From: Hermatobates lingyangjiaoensis
Lineage: Eukaryota; Arthropoda; Insecta; Hemiptera; Hermatobatidae
Direction of reading: 5' to 3'
NCBI GenBank assembly: GCA_026182355.1
Contig: JAPFBL010000002.1
Location: forward strand, 868,001 to 932,000
DNA length: 64,000 nt
Of this stretch, positions 1 to 11,152 are shown in pieces (position 1 is the stretch's first letter; every line of letters begins with the position of its first letter). Both the position numbers and the translations under genes were made by a program. The notes under the pieces are model-generated. The model worked only from the letters and a program-made list of their open reading frames with translations, was not told where the DNA came from and searched no databases.

Positions 1-522
1 AGAATGGTTGAAACATGTCGCAAATACCACCACCAGGTCAACAGTGCAGAACTTTTCATCACCTACCAGCCACCCATCAATAGCAGCAATAACATTCAAC
101 TGAAGATAAAACATGAACATAAGAAACCGAAGAGAACAATATACAAAACCTACAACTTGAAGATGTTTCTACGAGAAGAAGTTGGATTCCAGTGTCAACA
201 TCTCTTAATAATCAAGAGGGACTGTGCAACCTCTACCCCTGTTGGCATGAAGATGAAGGCGGCTTTTCGCAGTAAACAACCGAGAGTATCATTTAAATAT
301 CCAGCAATATCCGTAACAGAAAATAGTAAACAACAACAACACCCAACCACCACAAAAATCAAAAATAGAAAGGGAACAGGAGTTCACTGTAAAGTGAGGC
401 TAATGTTTTCTGCCAAACATCATTTAACACAGAGGGACTGTGCAACCTCTATACCTATTGGCAGAACGCAAAGGCTTTTTGCTGAGCAGCGGGCAACTGG
501 GACCTTACGCTTGGACCTGTAA
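1..522 (+). repeat. Unidentified open stretch with an internal duplication
   Basis: A frame stays open for 172 codons at the left edge of the window, long for such AT-rich DNA, but I recognise no domain in it. A segment around 216-247 is repeated around 432-463 (both contain GGGACTGTGCAACCTCT), with weaker similarity on either side, so the stretch looks like a degenerate tandem duplication with a period of about 216 bp. The predicted protein is basic and of low complexity (many K, Q, T) and repeats the residues RDCATS. I think it is more likely repeat-derived than a real gene, and it may continue off the left edge. Confidence 0.3.
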
Positions 523-584
523 CTCTACTCCCATTGGTCAACATCGCATCGAATCATATTCCTTTCCCCGGACAACCCATAGAA

Positions 585-587
<3 letters not shown>

Positions 588-641
<54 letters not shown>
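588..641. repeat. (TA)n microsatellite
   Basis: Uninterrupted TA dinucleotide array of about 54 bp, directly followed by the Penelope-like fragment and hairpin at 642-852. Confidence 0.97.
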
Positions 642-644
<3 letters not shown>

Positions 645-755
645 AAATTTAGGGAGCAATCCTTCTTTTATGCATGTTTTGTTGAACGACCTTTGTACTG
701 TGGCATGAATCAATTTCATAGTCGATCTTTCAAGTTTTCTCACCTTTGATTTAAA
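642..755 (-). pseudogene. Penelope-like element, N-terminal coding fragment (relic)
   Basis: Read on the minus strand, this stretch encodes about 35 residues containing RKLERSTMKLIHA and then FNKTCIKEGLLPKF, after which the frame runs into the (TA)n array. A basic helix followed by F-n-K-x-C-x-K-x-x-x-(I/L)-P-K-F is typical of the N-terminal part of Penelope-like retroelement polyproteins, upstream of the reverse transcriptase. The same sequence is present again in inverted orientation at 767-852, forming a hairpin. No reverse transcriptase follows, so this is a truncated fragment. The assignment rests on motif recognition only. Confidence 0.5.
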
Positions 756-852
756 CCTTTCTGGTATTAAATCAAAGGTGAGAAAACTTGAAAGATCGAC
801 TATGAAATTGATTCATGCCACAGTACAAAGGTCGTTCAACAAAACATGCATA
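669..852. repeat. Perfect 86-bp inverted repeat (hairpin)
   Basis: Positions 669-754 and 767-852 are reverse complements with no mismatch that I can find, separated by a 12-nt loop (755-766). Both outer ends run into TA-rich DNA ((TA)n at 588-641 on the left, a shorter TA run after 850 on the right). Perfect arms imply either a recent origin or ongoing gene conversion between the arms. The arm sequence is the Penelope-like N-terminal fragment. Confidence 0.95.
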
Positions 853-907
853 TATATATATATATAACAAAGTCGTTATCAGCCTTTGGAGCGATTCACT
901 TCTTTTC

Positions 908-937
908 CTGAAGACGAGGACATCGAAATATAGTAGT
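908..937 (+). ncRNA. Hammerhead-like motif of a PLE terminal repeat
   Basis: CTGAAGA, a short GAGGACATC segment and GAAATAT lie in the order expected of the CUGANGA and GAAA core boxes of a hammerhead, close to the PLE hairpin at 669-852. The stem between the boxes is weak, so this is probably a decayed copy. Confidence 0.3.
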
Positions 938-1470
938 GAGTTCAGTGGTTTCCTTTCTATGTGTTCTTTTTTAAATTCTAGTTTATATATATATATTAGT
1001 TCACACAAATATTTAACTACCAAACAAATTATACTTTACAAAACTGTAACACATCAAAATTTTGTAGATGATTAAACTTTGCATAACGCAAGATATTTAA
1101 ATAATCAAAACAAACTGCTATTATAACAAACATTTAATAATATTTATTATGTATACTATGTTATACTTCTATATTCCCAATAGTACGTTAAAATATTACA
1201 GAAACCATATCATACGGCATATTCCATTTAAAATCCATCTACAATATTCGTCATAAATTTGGCATAAATTCGTTTTAGTTCGTTGTGTCGTGTGGTCAAT
1301 CCATGTTTCAGGCCCCGTCCATCTTTAGGAGCAACTCTTGAAGAAGCCAGCCGAGTACACTATGTAGTACTTCAACCATCATAATCATGTTGAATCAATT
1401 TAAACAATCAACATATTACATTATAATATTATTATAAACACCTGTCATACCTCGTATCTTTCTTGGTATT

Positions 1471-1505
1471 GTCGTCCAACCGGTTTCGCATGGCTACATC
1501 ATATC
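1471..1505 (-). ncRNA. PLE terminal-repeat motif (GCGAAACCGGTTGGACG type)
   Basis: On the minus strand TGATGTAGCCATGCGAAAC is followed by CGGTTGGACGAC. The TGATG(n)...GAAAC spacing matches the other Penelope-terminal motifs in this window (for example 60469-60504 and 36769-36815). The surrounding DNA shows no coding remnant. Confidence 0.3.
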
Positions 1506-2121
1506 ATACATTTATTACGAAGCAATACAAATTTACGCGTTTAGAATTTACTTCCTACAAAACTGAGGAAACAACAATATTAATTTATCATTTCTCAAAA
1601 GCCTTAATATTATCATGATAAACTTGTGTAAGTGAATAAGTAACTAAATAGGTTATTTACTTTTAATAGCCTCTAGCACTCAACTCCGACTTTCGGTCTT
1701 CACGAGGTTACCCTGTTAACTTGCTATATACAGGGACAAACGAAAGATAAGGAGAAGGTGACCAGGGACAGGGCCTGACCTGATCACCTTCATCACATCC
1801 TTCACATCATTCCTTCACATTCTTTCACATCCTTCCCAAATTCTCTCCTCTTATCTCACTCCCAATCTTAGGCGTTATGCAATCAGGATGGATGATACAG
1901 AGGAGTCTCAAGTAAATAGCCTTACTTCGGTACTCAGTGCTCTGCCGGAGTGGACAAAATACCACTGATAGAGCTTCAAGGATTTTCTCCTGTATGATAC
2001 TAAGGAGAAAGAAGTCCGGAGACCATCCTCCGGAAGCGCAGAGGGACGAAAAGCGCTAACACGTGGGAGCCAACCTCCCGTAAGTACACCTAAGGACCAA
2101 AGAAGAAACGTGGGAGCTTGA

Positions 2122-2331
2122 ATGGGCATTATCAATGATGGTTTGTGCAGATTCAGCAAAGAAGAGGAAGAAACACCGTTGCAGCTGCTTGTAGAATGTC
2201 AGACAACTTTGATGCACAGAGGTATGTGCTTTAAGACACTCAACAGAACCATAGAAAAACTTTTACCGCTGGACCCAGAAAAAGTGCTGAACTTCTTGAA
2301 GTCGTTGAAGCTAACTGCTGTGATACTTTAG
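2122..2331 (+). pseudogene. LINE ORF2 C-terminal relic (zinc-knuckle tail)
   Basis: The encoded 69 residues begin near the end of a non-LTR retrotransposon ORF2. They contain CRFSKEEEETPLQLLVEC, a degenerate form of the C-x2-C-x(n)-E-T-x2-H-x-L-x-x-C knuckle that follows the RNase H region in Jockey/R1/I-type LINEs. One expected cysteine is a serine and the histidine is replaced by glutamine. The segment then shows the usual leucine-rich tail (VLNFLKSLKL) and a stop. Only this 3' end is present. Upstream DNA at 1670-2110 is GC-richer but I do not recognise it. The family is assigned from motif layout, and the exact clade is uncertain. Confidence 0.6.
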
Positions 2332-2335
2332 TACA

Positions 2336-4043
2336 GAAGAGGGGAAGTACAATAGTTTTTAAGACACAATGCTACAGTCACCCTCAAATTATAATTATAA
2401 TATTAGTGTTGGTAAGTCTTATGTATAATTCTATCTCATAACTTTACACAAGCTAAAGTTTTAAATCACCAGTAATTGATAATATTATGTCCAAATCAAC
2501 AAAAAGACGGTAAATGAAACGTGACAGTGATTGCAGAAAGTGTGGCTTGACAGTGGAGGCGTTGGAGTTAATGAGGACAGAACAACCGACCGATCGGCTC
2601 CAGTTAAAAACAAATGGGCTTATGTAGATTTCTATTAGGGTCAGGGATTAGGCTGCAAACAGTCGATGAGCCGTGTAATTGTGCTTGCACCCTCGCGACG
2701 TCTCCCCATGCCCCACAACCGCTAAATCTTGCGACAAACTAAACTCCATAATAAAAGTTTCATTGCTTCTCCCTTCACATCAACACCACCCAACAACCAA
2801 CTTCCCAATCTTATTGATTTTTGCTTTTCTCTACAATCCTTTTTTATTTTTATTTTTTATTTAAAGCCATTTCCTTACATGTCTTAAAATTTGACGCATT
2901 TTTTTTTAAAATTGAAATAGAATAAAGGTTGTTAGTTCAAATAATTTATTATATACACGTATTTATTATCGAAGCCCATTCATAAAAATTTATTTATTAA
3001 AGTTTACTATGTTAAAAAACATCATATCTCAGTACAAGAGAACACAAAAATACTAATGCTAAGACAATAATGATGATTTTCATTTAAAATATCATAAATA
3101 TAAAAATGAATATCAATGGATAAACACTTTTTTATAATTTTCTTATAAGTTGTTAGAATAAAGCTAACAAAATGCAAATGCATATAATTAATATAAAAAA
3201 TAATTCCCAGACAGATAGTTTAATGCTAAACAAAGGCTATAAATAAAGTGTACATATTTAATTCACAAATTTTATGTAATAAAAATTTAAGCAATATATC
3301 ATTCTAAGTTGACTTAATAAATAATATGAACTAAATTAAGAGGTTGAAATGCAAAAATGCAATTGTATTTTAACGAAAAAATTGCATTTCAAAAAAACAT
3401 CTAATCATCTTAAATCAACTTAAAACCTTAAACATATTACATTATGTTTAATCTTAACATCCGTAAATGTAATTCGTTTATAAATTACGTTATAACGATT
3501 TGAGGCGTTTATAAAAATTTAAAACCCAAATATTAGTGAAATTAGTAAAATTAATTTAAAACTGCTCCACAAATAAGTCCTGCAGTCACTGGAAAGTGAA
3601 CTACAAACTTGAAATAAATCGCTTGTCTTCGTCTTCAATCTCTCTATCTCTCGCTCTCTCTTATATATATATATACTTTTTCGTTGGAAATACGATCCAA
3701 AATGGACAAATATAGTTTAATATAGACAAAGAAACATAGAGAAATCAAAATAGAAACTCATTTTTTATTTATGACTGCATTTGATTTTATAATTTGTATA
3801 TTATATTTCATTTTGATGCACCTTATAATTCTGTTAATGTAATAAATCATTACTTCACCACATTAACTTTTTTTATGAAGCTGATGTTTAATTTTTAAAT
3901 TCTTTAAAAAATTATTATTTTATTCATAGATGTCACTTTGTTAAAATTCTTATTAGTTTTTTTCTTAAAATTTTTGGTTTAGAATATCAATATTTTAAAG
4001 TGATTCGTTTATCTTCTCTTAATCATGTCAGCCGGTCAGAGAT

Positions 4044-4074
<31 letters not shown>

Positions 4075-4782
4075 TGTAAGTATATTAGAATGTCAACGTA
4101 GCCAAGTCATGAACGCAGTAGTTATTTAAGATTGAACCAAATTTATCAATTTGTGTAATAGATTCACGTTTTGGTCGAATCAATATCTTTTTAGTAAATA
4201 CATTTCTGCACAAACATACTTACATATAGACACATTATGAAAAATATCTAAGGTAACTGAAAACTATAAAAAAAATAAAATTTTAAAAGCAACTTAACAA
4301 CCCGTTCGTTCTTTATATATAATGATATATCATTTCTTTTCATAGTAAGACATTTCTTACCAATGAATTAAAACAACTTATTTTTGTATACCAAGAATGG
4401 ATTTTAATTGTCAATAGTTTCACTTAGTGATATATTTTTTACTTAATGATTTCTTCAATATACATTAGCAAAAAACATAGTACGCTGAATTTTTAAAGAA
4501 AATTAATAATTAATAACTATAAGAAGGATAATTGAAAGATATAATTGTTAATATGAACAGTGCGTTACCTGCTCGTCATGATGTTTTAAAAATGTACCAT
4601 TCAATTACTCTTATTTGTTAAATACAATTGCATTTAAATTAATTAAAGTAAAGAAGAAAAAAAGTAATATTTTTTATATCCATTCAGAGGAATATATGAA
4701 GGACTAATGAATGGGTTTTACGAGTCAGTAAAGTCTGGATACTGGCATTGAAACATATGAGGGAAGTGCAACCCTTAAAAGA
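2336..4782. other. AT-rich non-coding DNA, probably Pitx intron
   Basis: I see no exon-like open frame with splice sites here. The upstream half of the Pitx homeodomain was looked for and not found. A somewhat GC-richer patch lies at 2510-2720 and an (ATT)n run at 4044-4070. The intron before the Pitx exon therefore probably extends beyond the left edge. Confidence 0.5.
4044..4070. repeat. (ATT)n microsatellite
   Basis: About nine uninterrupted ATT units within AT-rich intronic DNA. Confidence 0.9.
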
Positions 4783-5100
4783 AAGAACATCTCAAATATA
4801 TGGAGAGCTGGTGTAGTGTATATTTGGCTAGCGAGAGGGTCCGGCAGTCAAGTGGCAGCAACCCAGCAAATATTTGGACCGAGGGGACTGATAAATTTGC
4901 TGGTTTAGGCGGACTAAACGGGCTGGCCCATTCGTCTTGAGTCCTTCCCTTTTTATTAAAATATGAAGACACCGGTGGGAGAACAGCATGGCTGTCACTG
5001 CATGTGGGTGGGTCGTTTCCTGAGCAGCATCTTTTATTATGTGAGACCGAGCGACGGCCCATGATTCACGACCCCTCAACCCTCCGTTCATCCCCACCCC
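4783..5100. promoter_or_regulatory. GC-rich island upstream of the Pitx exon (candidate enhancer)
   Basis: About 300 bp with clearly higher GC than its surroundings, without repeat character, lying 210 bp before the splice acceptor of the Pitx terminal exon. Two minus-strand frames stay open across it but show no recognisable domain or codon pattern. The composition and position fit a conserved non-coding regulatory element. This is inference from composition only. Confidence 0.35.
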
Positions 5101-5309
5101 GAATTAAAAATATCTTGTTCTCGTAATAATGTTCTCTTTTAAAGAATATTTACCCTCTATCATGCTATCTTACTTTGCATCAAACATTTCTGTAATACCC
5201 AGATATTTTGTAGTATCAGATTTACTTATTTTCAAAAATACTATGACTTTGATCAAAATTTTACTGTTTAGTATTACTTCTCAGTTATAAAACCGTTTCT
5301 TTTTTTCAG

Positions 5310-5771
5310 GTGTGGTTCAAGAATAGACGTGCCAAATGGCGCAAGAGAGAACGGAATGCCATGAACGCAGCGGCTGCTGCAGCTGCAGACTTCAAGACTG
5401 GCTTTGGCTCTCAGTTCAACGGTCTGATGCAGCCATTCACCGACACAGAGTCGCTTTACAGCTCCTATCCTTACAACAACTGGGCAACAAAAGTCCCTAG
5501 TCCTTTAGGAGCAAAAACCTTTCCTTGGACAGTCAATCCATTGACAGGAATCAACCCACACCAAGCTGGCTGTTTCAACGCGGCAGGAACAGCCCCCGGA
5601 GGAGGCTCGGCTGCTGGAGCTAGCTGCCCCTACGGCGCGCCCGCCACTACTGCCTACATGGCATATCGAGGCTCTGATGCCGCCTCCCTCGCCTCTCTCA
5701 GGATAAAGGCCTCCAAGCCCCACTCGCCTCCCCCACCCCTAGCGGCTTGTCAATACGCACCACCCCTCTGA
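5310..5771 (+). CDS. Pitx: Pitx homeobox transcription factor, last coding exon
   Basis: The terminal exon encodes 153 residues and starts directly after a polypyrimidine tract and CAG acceptor (5307-5309). The first codon is an internal valine, not a start. Residues 1-14 ([14 protein letters not shown]) are the end of homeodomain helix 3, with lysine at homeodomain position 50, the bicoid/Pitx/Otx-type DNA-specificity residue. The intron sits between homeodomain residues 46 and 47, as is usual in paired-class genes. An alanine run follows (residues 20-26), then the Pitx-typical [11 protein letters not shown] and KVPSPLG blocks (48-67), a Gly/Ala-rich linker (91-104), the OAR motif [15 protein letters not shown] (122-136) and the CQYA tail (147-150). 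Pitx proteins are nuclear activators of anterior, midline and asymmetry programmes that bind TAATCC-type sites. The N-terminus and most of the homeodomain lie in upstream exons that I do not find in the window. Exon base composition is much richer in GC than its flanks. Confidence 0.95.
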   Translation: MWFKNRRAKWRKRERNAMNAAAAAAADFKTGFGSQFNGLMQPFTDTESLYSSYPYNNWATKVPSPLGAKTFPWTVNPLTGINPHQAGCFNAAGTAPGGGSAAGASCPYGAPATTAYMAYRGSDAASLASLRIKASKPHSPPPPLAACQYAPPL

Positions 5772-6935
5772 CCTTACTCAGTGGAGCAACTTATACACCA
5801 CAACAGTAAACCCGAGCATAAACTAGAACCTACTCACAATGAGCATTACTGATCTTTTCTGGATGATCTCGACTGTGAAGCTTACCCCTGTTAACTCTCG
5901 CAATAACGTCGTCCTTGACTGGCTAAACTTCATTCAGGATTCTCAGAAAACGTTCCTCAACTCAATCACTCTTTCGAATGTTTCTCTCTGACCTTTACTC
6001 CGCTGAACAGTTAATGGTATTTGTTACCATCAATGTTGAGCTAATCTGTATCAGTTAGACGTTTGTTACCTTGGACAGTTAACCTGTTGACTTCATCAAT
6101 CTACAGCAAGCAGGCTGCTTCAACGCGAGAGGAACAGCCCAGGAAGTAACGTTCATTTTGAAAGGACTACTCTACAAGCAGTCTTTTCATTTTCTTTTTG
6201 CTTCAATTCCTTGTATAATGGTCTTTCTCTTCATCAACAATGTTAATTAGCCTTTAGTTTGGGGTGGGTTTAAGTTATTATTTTTGTTCATTACTCAATG
6301 TATGTCAATCTATGGTCAGAAAATGTAAAGTAGGTAAACTTGACTGAGTATTCATCAAAAAAATATCAAAATACGTTTACAGATGCAGAAGGTGTATTTA
6401 GTTTTACCTTCTCTTTTGCACACAATCTTCTCTTTAAACTAGCATCCCTTGCAGAAAGTGAGAATCAACCCTTTTATTAAGGACTATTCACAAAAGAATC
6501 CCTCCGATGAAGGCCTGATTATCCTGCTATGAAATTCAACGTAATCAATGGCATCTAGTTAGCCATATATAAAAAATACATTTTTTTTTAAGAAGGCTGT
6601 ATTCTATAGCAGGTCATCATTACAGTGCAATCAAATAGAAAATGTCGTGTAAATATATATTATGTATATGTTGAGTGTTTATAGTTATATAGAGACAAAT
6701 TATGTATTATATACCTTCAACTGTCGTTTTGTACATAATGTTTGGTATATAAAAATATTTGTATATAAATTTGTCCTAAAAAAATATGAATTTATTCAAA
6801 GCAATACATTAAAATCAGTACCTGATAAGTGAAAGCGTCTTTTTTACGGTAAACGAATATTCAGATGTTTAGATTTGACAAGACCATCACCTATAGCATA
6901 AATTAAAGAAAATTTAAAACTTTTAAAATAAAAAA
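5772..6935 (+). other. Pitx: Pitx 3' untranslated region (extent uncertain)
   Basis: DNA after the stop codon is moderately GC-rich until about 6150 and then falls to the AT-rich background. A possible AATAAA polyadenylation signal lies near 6926, but several AT-rich alternatives exist, so the end is a guess. The stretch 5765-6145 shows scattered similarity to the exon itself (see the separate entry at 6068-6145). Confidence 0.4.
6068..6145 (+). pseudogene. Decayed duplicate of part of the Pitx exon in its 3' region
   Basis: This segment aligns with exon positions 5522-5600: CCTTGGACAGT, then a CAGGCTGCTTCAACGCG block matching TGGCTGTTTCAACGCG, then AGGAACAGCCC. Translated, the first part gives PWTVN as in the exon, and after a frame change QAGCFNARGTAQ matches [13 protein letters not shown] second weaker match, CTCTGACC(T)TTACTC, occurs at about 5988-6003 and at the exon end (5765-5778). 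It looks like an old partial tandem duplication of the terminal exon that now lies after the stop codon. Confidence 0.65.
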
Positions 6936-9900
6936 CTTTAATCAGACAGCCATTAACAATCGTTTAAGCTAATTACAACAAATGACATAATCCATGCTAG
7001 TAATTTCAAACATTTGCTTGGTTTTAATATAAAGTTGCCTGTGTATGATTTCTCTTTTCTTTTCTTTTGTAAATGGAAATTAAATTCATTTACTGAATGA
7101 ACTGATGACGTTAAAAAGGCATTAAAACAAAAAGTTTATTTTTTCTTAAAACAACTTTTATTTATTTTAGTTAAATCATTATAGTTATAAAAAAAAATAA
7201 ATTTTATTGATAATCACATTTTTTTCACGATATTCAGAACTATTTTATGAATTTTAAGTTAAAAAAATCTATTAATTATACTACTCCTGTCCAAAAGTAT
7301 TTAAATATTTGTTAGTAAGTAATTAAAGAGTCATAACAATCAGCGAAAATATTTCTGTTTGTTTAGCAGTTAATAAATAAATTCATAATTTAAACTAAAT
7401 AATCGTAGTACAATTTTTGTTTCTCAGATTTAACTATTTTTTAAAACTTTTAATAATTTTTTAAATAGTTACAACACAAACAGTATCTATTTAATATTAA
7501 CAAACGTTTAATATAAAGTTGTAATTGTAGTTTAAAAAGAAAACGAAACTATTACTTAAACACATCATTTTATTTAATTACGTTATATATACTTGTATGT
7601 TTTAAATAAACATAATTATTTAAATTAAAAATAAAATATTTTTTATAATGACCACCAATTTGTTCTGTTCTTGTTTAAATCATGACCACCAAGTTCTTGT
7701 TTAAATCATGTTCATTTAATTTAAGAAAAACTATCTAAATCATTACACTTTTTTTTATTTTTGTTTAATATTTCAGTTTATATCAATTTAATTTTTCAAT
7801 TGATTTTGCAAAAAATATTTTAATTCAATAATTTTTTTATTTAGTCATTATTTTTACCTTTGTTAGTTGATTTTAAGCAATCCTTTAATTATATATTGTA
7901 AAAAATTAAGGGATCATTTGTTTATATATTTATATTTTAATTATTGTTACAATTATTTATGTATAATTGCTACATTTGTTAACATTGAACTTGTTCATAG
8001 ATACTACTTTAAGTAATATGCTATAGCTGTTGACTTTGGGCTTGAGAGCAAAGTCGTGTGGTCGTATCAGGGTTACTGATGGAATGTAAGTCACTTGAAG
8101 TAATATACGGAAGATCGTCAGTTTTTCAAATCTGGCTTCCCAAAAGCCCTTCCCATATATGTTGTTAGTCTGTTTATATGTAATTAACTGTAGGCCGATT
8201 TATGTAGGTATTTTATATATATATATATATATAAAAATTAAATATGATGAATATATGTATGTAAAGAAAAGCGTGAAATATTTTGCGTGATGAATGCGAA
8301 ATGCAAACAAGTGCAAACGACATGTTTGAGGGTGCCGTATCACCTTTCTAGTCTGCTAAAATGTACATCTGTGATGGTTCAACTCAAACTACGCTATATG
8401 ATTTCTTCTTGTCTCCTCTTTAAGTTAACCACAAATTACCATTAATATGTATGTATTTATAAAATACTGTATTTATAAAGGCACCAACAAAAATCTACTT
8501 ATCCTTGGTGTAAATTGGTGTGCTTGTACAATAACATTTTCAAGATTTATTAATAAAATAAAATAATTTCGTGAATCATTTTCTTTCTTCCTTTGTTATT
8601 TTAATTAATTTTCTTTGAATAAATATATTATTGCTTATTTTAAATTGAGATAATTTTAAGTAAAGTTATTTTATTAAAGATAATATAAGCAAAAAAAAAA
8701 ACATTCATCCAAACTTTTTCCTCACCCCACCGATTGAGAAAGTTGTCTCTGACAACCTAACAAGTCAAAATCTGGTTAGCATAACATGAAAATTTCCAGG
8801 AGATTATAATTTACTATATTATTTTCATTTTCTCTTCATATGCAATACTTCCAATAATGAAAGTATTGTAGTTGGATTAAAATTTCAAAAGACTCCACTG
8901 TAAAATTTCATAAATACCCTAAGTCTAATAAAATATCTTTCACAAAGTGAGCTGTTCTAGTATTGTATGTGCGTGTGTTTTTGAGCAAGATATCTGGAAA
9001 CCCAAAAGAACTATATTCACCAAATTTCATATTTAAGTTTTACTTAGCCCTGAGGTGGAAAAACTAAGGGGTTCTTTTCTGAAAAAAATTTTTTTTTTTA
9101 ATTTTTGTAAAATCTGTTCATATTTTTTAATAAAACAGCTTTAATATTTTGGTTTTTTCATTGTTTATAAATATGTATATAGTGTGATCAAAGTAGGAGC
9201 TGTTCTTCAGCGTCGAAGAGTAAAAAAACTCATCTGTAATAGGAGTAAAATAAGTTTTGACGAACTCTGATTAGATTGGTATGGGTATAAACAGTAGTCG
9301 ATCAAATATAGGAAATAATTTTCAAATGTCATCTGAATTGAATAAACTCAGAAAGAGAAATAATGAAATAACATTTCTTTCATATATAATTCATTGGGGA
9401 TTCGGACATTCCACTGCGGTCCTAGTGACAGAATATGCAAGCTTTATTCATATCTACAATGCCTAAGTACATATCAAAGGTTGTTTTGAATAATTAACTT
9501 TTTAACCTGTTTTAGTAAAATTTCTAAATAACGTAGTGTTAATTAATTGTTATGATCATTGTTATTTCAATTAATAATATCTGGTGAAAAATTATAGAAG
9601 AAAATATTCCTCTATAAAGCGTGTTTGTACTTTTGTTATAAAATTACTCTCAGGGTTTAAGAAAAAAACTCCTAACCACATATATTCTGAAGATACATGA
9701 ACAGATAAATATGATCTGTTTATTATATGTATGCGTTTTGTTATGAAGTCATACGTAATATTTTAATACAAATTGTCATTTTTACACAATAATTGATTAT
9801 TTTAATGGACCATACTCCCAGTGTGTACCCTACTAATGAACCAAAATAGTATCGTTAATTATAAACCTGTCTAAATCCGTAAAAGTTATTAGCAATCAAA

Positions 9901-10566
9901 TGTGCAATAATGTGCAGCAAAATATTCAGATTAAATATTTTATACTCCAAGAACTTTAGAGAAAGTTTTGGTGTGTCGATCACATAATCGAACACAAATG
10001 ATATTCTCTATAACTTTTATTTGAAACATCTTTGCCTGTAACATCATGTAAGCCCTCAAATCTTGAGAAACTCTAAAATGCGAAATGATGATTGGCATTC
10101 AGCTATGTGTCATTCATTTTGACATTCATTTGTCACTTATAAAGTTACTCTTACTCAGCTGTTTATATATTTTTTTTTTTCAGAATAGTCACCCTACTCT
10201 GAGCGAATTCAATTTACTAGATTTTCTCTTTCAGATTGCATCTATGTCAATACATTATGCTAAATATATCATAAATGATAAACAAGAAGCACTTGCTAAG
10301 AAGAGAAAACTATAACAACAAAAGTATCAATGAAAATAAAATAATTAATTTAACAAAAAAAAAATTAGTGGAACTAAGATATTATCAACTGAAGAATTAC
10401 AAGTTTAACTTAGAACTTACATAACATTTATGGTATATCAAAAAATTGTTTGTTATAAATTTACAGAAGTTTTGAAATCCGTATTTATTAAAATATAGTG
10501 TTCTGCTAGCTAAGTGTCCGTATTATGCAGTACAGAAGTAGAACCGCGTAGTACGAGTGCCTTCTT
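6936..10566. other. AT-rich intergenic DNA
   Basis: No gene is seen. The open frames at 9281-9466 and 10085-10315 lack domains and splice context. A short (TA)n run lies at 8212-8233. The region 8870-9180 has phrases such as ATTCACCAAA that recall the dispersed repeat family described at 24290-25060, but the match is too weak to call. Confidence 0.5.
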
Positions 10567-11152
10567 GTACGAGTAGTTTACTTTACGAGCAGCCATTCTC
10601 GTGTGAGAATGTCATGAATCTTACACATGTTACACGTTACATCTAACACACACTCGTACTGATTGGGGCCAGAAGGTTAATTTGTACGAGTAGTTTACTT
10701 TACGAGCAGCCATTCTCGTGTGAGAATGTCATGAATCTTACACATGTTACACGTTACATCTAACACACACTCGTACTGATTGGGGCCAGAAGGTTAATTT
10801 GTACGAGTAGTTTACTTTACGAGCAGCCATTCTCGTGTGAGAATGTCATGAATCTTACACATGTTACACGTTACATCTAACACACACTCGTACTGATTGG
10901 GGCCAGAAGGTTAATTTGTACGAGTAGTTTACTTTACGAGCAGCCATTCTCGTGTGAGAATGTCATGAATCTTACACATGTTACACGTTACATCTAACAC
11001 ACACTCGTTTTGATTGAGGCCAGAAGGTTAATTTGTACGAGTAGTTTACTTTACGAGCAGCCATTCTCGTGTGAGAATGTCATGAATCTTACATCATGTT
11101 ACACGTTACATCTAACACACACTCGTTTTGATTGGGGCCAGAAGGTTAATTT
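10567..11152 (+). repeat. 117-bp tandem satellite, five copies
   Basis: The units start at GTACGAGTAGTTTAC at positions 10567, 10684, 10801, 10918 and 11035, giving a period of exactly 117 bp. Copies 1-3 appear identical. Copy 4 differs by CTCGTTTTGATTGAGG, and copy 5 by CTCGTTTT and a one-base insertion near 11090. Each unit has a 7-bp stem with a GTGT loop (CATTCTC/GAGAATG). In copies 1-3 the unit also starts with GTACGAG and ends its GC-richer part with the reverse complement CTCGTAC. The near identity implies recent amplification or homogenisation. The flank at 10545-10566 contains a related GTACGAG half-unit. Confidence 0.97.

Noticed and set aside
525..749. Open frames on both strands running through the TA array with long (YI)n stretches
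   Set aside because: The Y-I repeats are simply the translation of (TA)n. Only the PLE-like part outside the array is meaningful.
4775..5097. Minus-strand protein-coding exon in the GC-rich island
   Set aside because: Two overlapping frames are open, but neither has a recognisable domain, and open frames are expected more often in GC-richer DNA.
5505..5723. Minus-strand open frame inside the Pitx exon
   Set aside because: Antisense shadow of GC-rich coding sequence.
10567..11152. CRISPR array
   Set aside because: The repeats are contiguous 117-bp units without distinct spacers, in a eukaryotic genome; it is a satellite.
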